A DNA stretch of 64,000 nucleotides from Gamarada debralockiae (Eukaryota > Ascomycota > Leotiomycetes > Helotiales > Hyphodiscaceae): contig NXFV01001611.1 in the NCBI GenBank assembly GCA_002803225.1, forward strand, positions 27,495 to 91,494, in the 5' to 3' direction. The notes beneath the pieces are model-generated. The model saw nothing but the letters and a program-made list of their open reading frames with translations, searched no databases and had not been told where the DNA came from. Within the stretch, counting starts at the first letter, position 1. The number at the start of each line of letters is the position of its first letter. The position numbers were made by a program, and so were the translations under genes. Positions 60,171-64,000 of this stretch are shown one piece after another.

Positions 60171-60408
60171 TAGCAAGAGAATCTCATGGATTAAGGAGTG
60201 CTCAAAGTACGAAGTCATGGGAGCTTGACAATCCATCTGGATGAAATTTCGACGAATCACCCCACTGCAGCTCCAAACGAATCAGATCACAAACTCAACA
60301 ACTTCTTAGGTGAGTTCTGCAAGTGAAAAGTCATACAACTGATTGGAATTGAAGTTATTACTGTTCCTAGGTGCTACAGATCTTCGCAGCAAAGTTGCCA
60401 TCCCTCTA

Positions 60409-62017
60409 TCAAAGACAATTTATCGCCAAAGTGGATTTATCCACATTCGTGCACGTCCATTCGGCAGTCTTCCCATTTGGTGTGGTGATGGTTACATTCT
60501 CAGCGACTATATTGGAGCAAGCCTATGTGCGTACTGATCTTAGTCTCGATCTTGGCTACGAAGAAAGGGAATTAGGGGCATACCGTTGTACTGCTGCAGA
60601 CCAAGGTGCCCACGATCGGGTCATATTTCTTTGATGAAGTACCTGTAAAGTCCTCGAAGAGGACGTCTTCGATGAGCATCGAGGACTGAGAATATTCAAA
60701 ATTAGTTTACTATTTACGAGGGAAATGACAAGTGAAAGGAGAAAGTGTTTGCTGACCGGGTATTCATGGCAGAGTGTAAGGTTACTTTGTCCGTAACATT
60801 GGGTCAATTCGATGGCATCTGCATCCAATGTTTAGTAAGGCTCATTTCATGAGGGAAGAGAGTGAAGTCTCACAATCGTCATTTACATCATGCATTCCAT
60901 TATATGTCACGTTGCGAACATATCCCGTGCCGCCTCCAGCATTAGTGACATTACTCGTTAGAACAGCACCTGGCCAAACCTTGATGCGGGCACCATCAGA
61001 GGCATTTGTCATCGAAATGTTGTAGATATAGAGATTTTCTAAATACACGTCAGCTTTTTTCATCCTTTTTTCAGAGGCTGACTTACCAGCAATATCAACT
61101 TCTCCGAGATACTGCCCAAGTGAGCCTACTGATATCCCGTGAGAGCCAACACAGACCAAATTCTGAACCACCATATTGGTACTGTTTGGCTTGAACGAGA
61201 CACAATCGTCATCATTATAGATATAAGAGTTCTGAACGACAATGGAGTCTGATCTGTAGAGATCCCAACCATCTGCTTCAGGGATCAGTCATATGACCAT
61301 TTTTCCATCATTCGAGAAGTACTCACCCGAATTCTTAGCCGCATTTGTATCGTTAGAAGTAGCAGTCATATTCATATTATCGAAAATGAGATCCGAGCTA
61401 TTCGCCACAAAATGAAACCAATTCGGAGGATTGATCAGTTTCAAGTTACTGATGATCCCGCTCTGCAATCCCATGATCCCCATCAGGATCGGTCTCTGCA
61501 GCGTGGAGTTCGTGACCATGGCGTCCCACCAAACCTGTCCATTTCCATTGATCGTCCCGCCTCCATAAATATTCACATCTGTTCCTCCGATTTGCCAGAA
61601 GAGGGAAGCTGTTTGATAGGTGTATTTGAACGAATTCACAATCCAGAATGGAATATCTGGTGTGAAGGAGACCTCGCCGGCGATGACGATGTCTACGGCG
61701 TTGAGAAAGGTTAGATCGAGGGGCTGGGCAATGATGTATTGTGCATCTAAGAGAGCAACTGTTCCGCCGTAGTTGCAGGCTTTGGCTGCTGAGAAGATGG
61801 CCTGGCTGTCATCTTGCCCGTTGCCGCGTGCGTGGACGTAGCAAGTGCGATTTCTGGGTGGAGATGGGTTATGGGGTTTTCCTGGGCTATATGGATGAGG
61901 ACTTGAGGTTGGACGGGAAGGCAGAGATGGCGGGCAGGTAGAAGCTGCTGCACTGTAGGTGACGAGGGAAGCAAGAGCGAGGAGGGAAGTGCTGAGAGCT
62001 GACACTGAACGAAGCAT
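60409..62017 (-). CDS. GH28 exopolygalacturonase-like pectinase
   Basis: Six exons (62017..61327, 61272..61088, 61039..60874, 60818..60757, 60685..60584, 60522..60409) join to 439 residues. A signal peptide ([20 protein letters not shown]) precedes a Pro-rich linker, then a parallel beta-helix. The GH28 active-site set is present: NSDG with Asp 231, NDDDC at 250-254, GSHGISVGS with His 275, and RIK at 310-312. The GSHG...SVGSLG form and DDDC spacing fit exo-acting fungal polygalacturonases, which release galacturonic acid from chain ends. NxT/S sequons are frequent, as for secreted enzymes. The C-terminus [13 protein letters not shown] carries the usual last disulphide. The gene is divergent from the CE8 gene. 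Confidence 0.92.
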
Positions 62018-62990
62018 CTCGATAAATTGATCAAGTGGCCCAGTTTTTGATGCAACTGAAGATGTGCAACTAAATTGGTGCTCAGAACATTTATCAAAGT
62101 TATCTGGGGATGCAGAAGAAGCTTCCCTTGTTCATACCATCTTGGCATTTCCAAATTCCCGTTTCGCGGACAAGATCCTTTGGAAAAACTGCATGCGAGG
62201 ATTGACAGGATAGATGGATTTACAATTTTCCAGGAGATCGTAATTATTCAGCCATCGTGAGACTCAATTTGGACATCGGAATCCTCTTGAATGCTCAGGT
62301 ATGGGGAAGATATGGGTTGAGTGGTCGCAATTTGGGGTCTCGCGGAGTGTCGCTGGAACTTTACCACGACAAAAAGGTCACTTGCCCCGATAATTGATTG
62401 TGGCTTCCAGGGCGGACTATCAATTATCCAGCCTGAATGCCCGTGGCAGTGATCTATTATTGGCCATACTCTATTTCCACCTCGCAAACAATGAGGAGAT
62501 GACGTCCAAGTGCCTACAGCTCAGGGATCAAGCTATTTTGATTCGCCGGGAGGGCTGTGGTACCTGACCTGACCGGGTAAAGTGTACCTAGCTGCAGCAG
62601 GGGTAGCTCAACCCCGCATTCCTTTGAAATTTTTTGCTTGAACCTGCACACAAGCCTCGAAAAAGATTTTCAGGACCCCAAAAGTTTGTGATGCTGGAAA
62701 TGCTCGTTTCCACGAATCGGCGAAGCTGCCGAATTAGGAAGTAAGCTTTCTTCTCTGCACAATCCAAATGATCGAGTGAACTTGAAGGGAAAGGAAAAGG
62801 AAAAGCCATTGCACAGTCCTCAAGATCCTGAGCCAGTCAACTTCAGTAATAAAAAAACAAAAAAGGTGTCTTAGGTACCATGGTTCGAATTTCATAAATC
62901 AAAACGTCAAGATACCCGCACCTCCCAGCTTTTCTCAGACTTTGAAAGTGTGAAGTCAATCCTTCACTCACTCTGAGCAAATCACTCAAA
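62018..62990. promoter_or_regulatory. Shared 0.97 kb promoter of the divergent pectinase pair
   Basis: Lies between the GH28 start (minus, 62017) and the CE8 start (plus, 62991). It contains several GGGG cores of the kind bound by the carbon-catabolite repressor CreA (for example near 62298, 62334 and 62600) and an inverted CCAAT (ATTGG) near 62459. No coding frame. Co-regulation by pectin or galacturonate is inferred from the layout only. Confidence 0.45.
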
Positions 62991-63961
62991 ATGTATTCTC
63001 AAAAAGGTCCCCGATGGCCACTTGCCATCTCTTGTGTTCTCGTTTTGATCAGCCTTGTCACCGCCGACACTTCCATATACAGTGCTTGTCAGGCTCCCAC
63101 TGCCAATCCACTTGATGGGTGCCCACCAAACACTATCCTCGTCTCACAAACAGACTGTGCGGCTTCATTCACCACGATTCAAGGTGCTATCTCCTCCATT
63201 CCGGACGACAGTACATCCTACAGTAAGCAATTCTCTTATTAACCTTTCACAGATGCAGGCTGGTCTCATGAATTTTTACTGCAAAATTCGACCACATAGA
63301 AAGCTTTTCTGGAATTTGAAACTCATGAGACCCGGTCAACTTTAAGCCTTCACCTCCTTTGACCAATTGCTGACTTCGAGATTTTCATAGCTATCCTCGT
63401 GCTGCCGGGAGACTACATCGAGCAACTAAACGTTACTCGTTCCGCCCCTTTGACAATTCTCGGACAGACAAGCACCGCAAATGAACAGAGCGACAATACT
63501 GTGACAGTATACTGGGCATCTGCAAACGCAAATAGCAGATACACTGACAATGCCTTCACATCCGTGCTGACGGTAGCGCCGAATCTAAATGCGAGTCTCA
63601 CGGGCTCGGGGCCAACTGGGTTTCCGGTTCCCGATGATACGCCATTTGGATGCACAGATTTTAGGGTTTACAATATCGATTTCAGAAATGTGTATTCGGA
63701 GATCAGTGCCGGGCCGAGTTTGGCTGTGAGCGTGAGTAGAGCGAATGCTGGGTTCTACTACTCTGGTTTCTACAGCTACCAGGATACAGTAAGTCAGCTT
63801 AGTGATTCAATTGACCCTCTATCATCCCCTTTGTGATCGTTCAAACCAAACAAACGATTCAAGTCTTTGTCTAAACTCCTTTTCTCAATTAAGGGAAAGG
63901 TTTGGGATTGTCCAGGATGAATCACTTTCCAGACACTCAAACAAAATGAACGATTCACATT

Positions 63962-64000
<39 letters not shown>
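62991..64000 (+). CDS. CE8 pectin methylesterase-like, 3' truncated by window
   Basis: Exon 1 is 62991..63222 and exon 2 63391..63788 (168 bp intron); a further intron starts GTAAGTCAGC at 63789 and the rest is cut off. A signal peptide lies at about 1-25 (AISCVLVLISLVTA). The beta-helix start has FTTIQGAISSIPDD, VLPGDYIEQLNVTRSAPLTI and NTVTVYWASANANSRYTDNA. The family marks NIDFRNVY and GFYSYQDT are present; the usual Gln in the QAxAL motif before it is not seen (PSLAVSVSRANAGF). The enzyme would remove methyl groups from pectin so that the neighbouring polygalacturonase can act. A homopolymer ends the sequence, so the C-terminal catalytic half cannot be checked. Confidence 0.8.
63964..64000. 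other. 37-base C homopolymer at sequence end
   Basis: The window ends in an uninterrupted run of C within what should be an intron or exon of the CE8 gene. This looks like a read-end or contig-end artefact rather than biology. Confidence 0.6.

Overview
The window is a 64 kb stretch of nuclear DNA from a filamentous ascomycete (Pezizomycotina). Nearly every gene is split by 45-70 bp introns with GTANGT-like donors, CTAAC-like branch points and YAG acceptors. The gene set also fits: a Zn2Cys6 factor, a Clr5-domain protein, fungal GMC, GH28 and CE8 enzymes. A Leotiomycete (Helotiales-like) is my best guess from protein flavour, but that is inference. No rRNA, tRNA or CRISPR array was recognised.

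Left part, 1-39 kb, is a dense housekeeping region. In order it holds: the C-terminal two thirds of the bridge-like lipid transfer protein Csf1 (+); elongation factor 2 (+, four exons); a small RS-rich protein (-); mitochondrial Aim41/YqeY-type protein (+); type II phosphatidylinositol 4-kinase Lsb6 (+); a RING-containing SNF2 ATPase (+); a Clr5-domain protein with TPR-like C-terminus (+); a single-pass membrane protein of unknown function (+); an MDR-family oxidoreductase (+); methylenetetrahydrofolate reductase (-); gamma-tubulin complex protein GCP2/Alp4 (-); proteasome alpha5/Pup2 (+, with a 13-nt microexon); and a six-exon Zn2Cys6 transcription factor (-). A possible very small secreted Cys-rich peptide lies in the 2.4 kb gap before the membrane protein.

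Right part, 39-64 kb, is accessory in character. A 3.6 kb stretch has no recognisable gene. It is followed by a run of broken genes: a multipass membrane protein whose single frame is cut by four stops, an M61-like metallopeptidase with three one-base frame breaks, and two head-to-head, mutually related, frame-broken secreted-type genes. Among them sits an intact secreted GMC oxidoreductase next to an AT-rich tract. Then come an intracellular trypsin-like protein (-), a 1,616-residue zinc-finger-bearing fungal protein of unknown function (-), another decayed gene (+), and a divergent pectin-degradation pair: a GH28 exopolygalacturonase-like gene (-) and a CE8 pectin methylesterase-like gene (+, cut by the window end). 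The last 37 bases are a C homopolymer that looks like a sequence-end artefact.

Functionally, the left half is translation, protein turnover, lipid signalling, folate metabolism and chromatin. The right half is secreted enzymes for plant-polymer attack plus a graveyard of lineage-specific genes. All spliced models were read by eye from splice signals and frame continuity; every reported joined model sums to a multiple of three.
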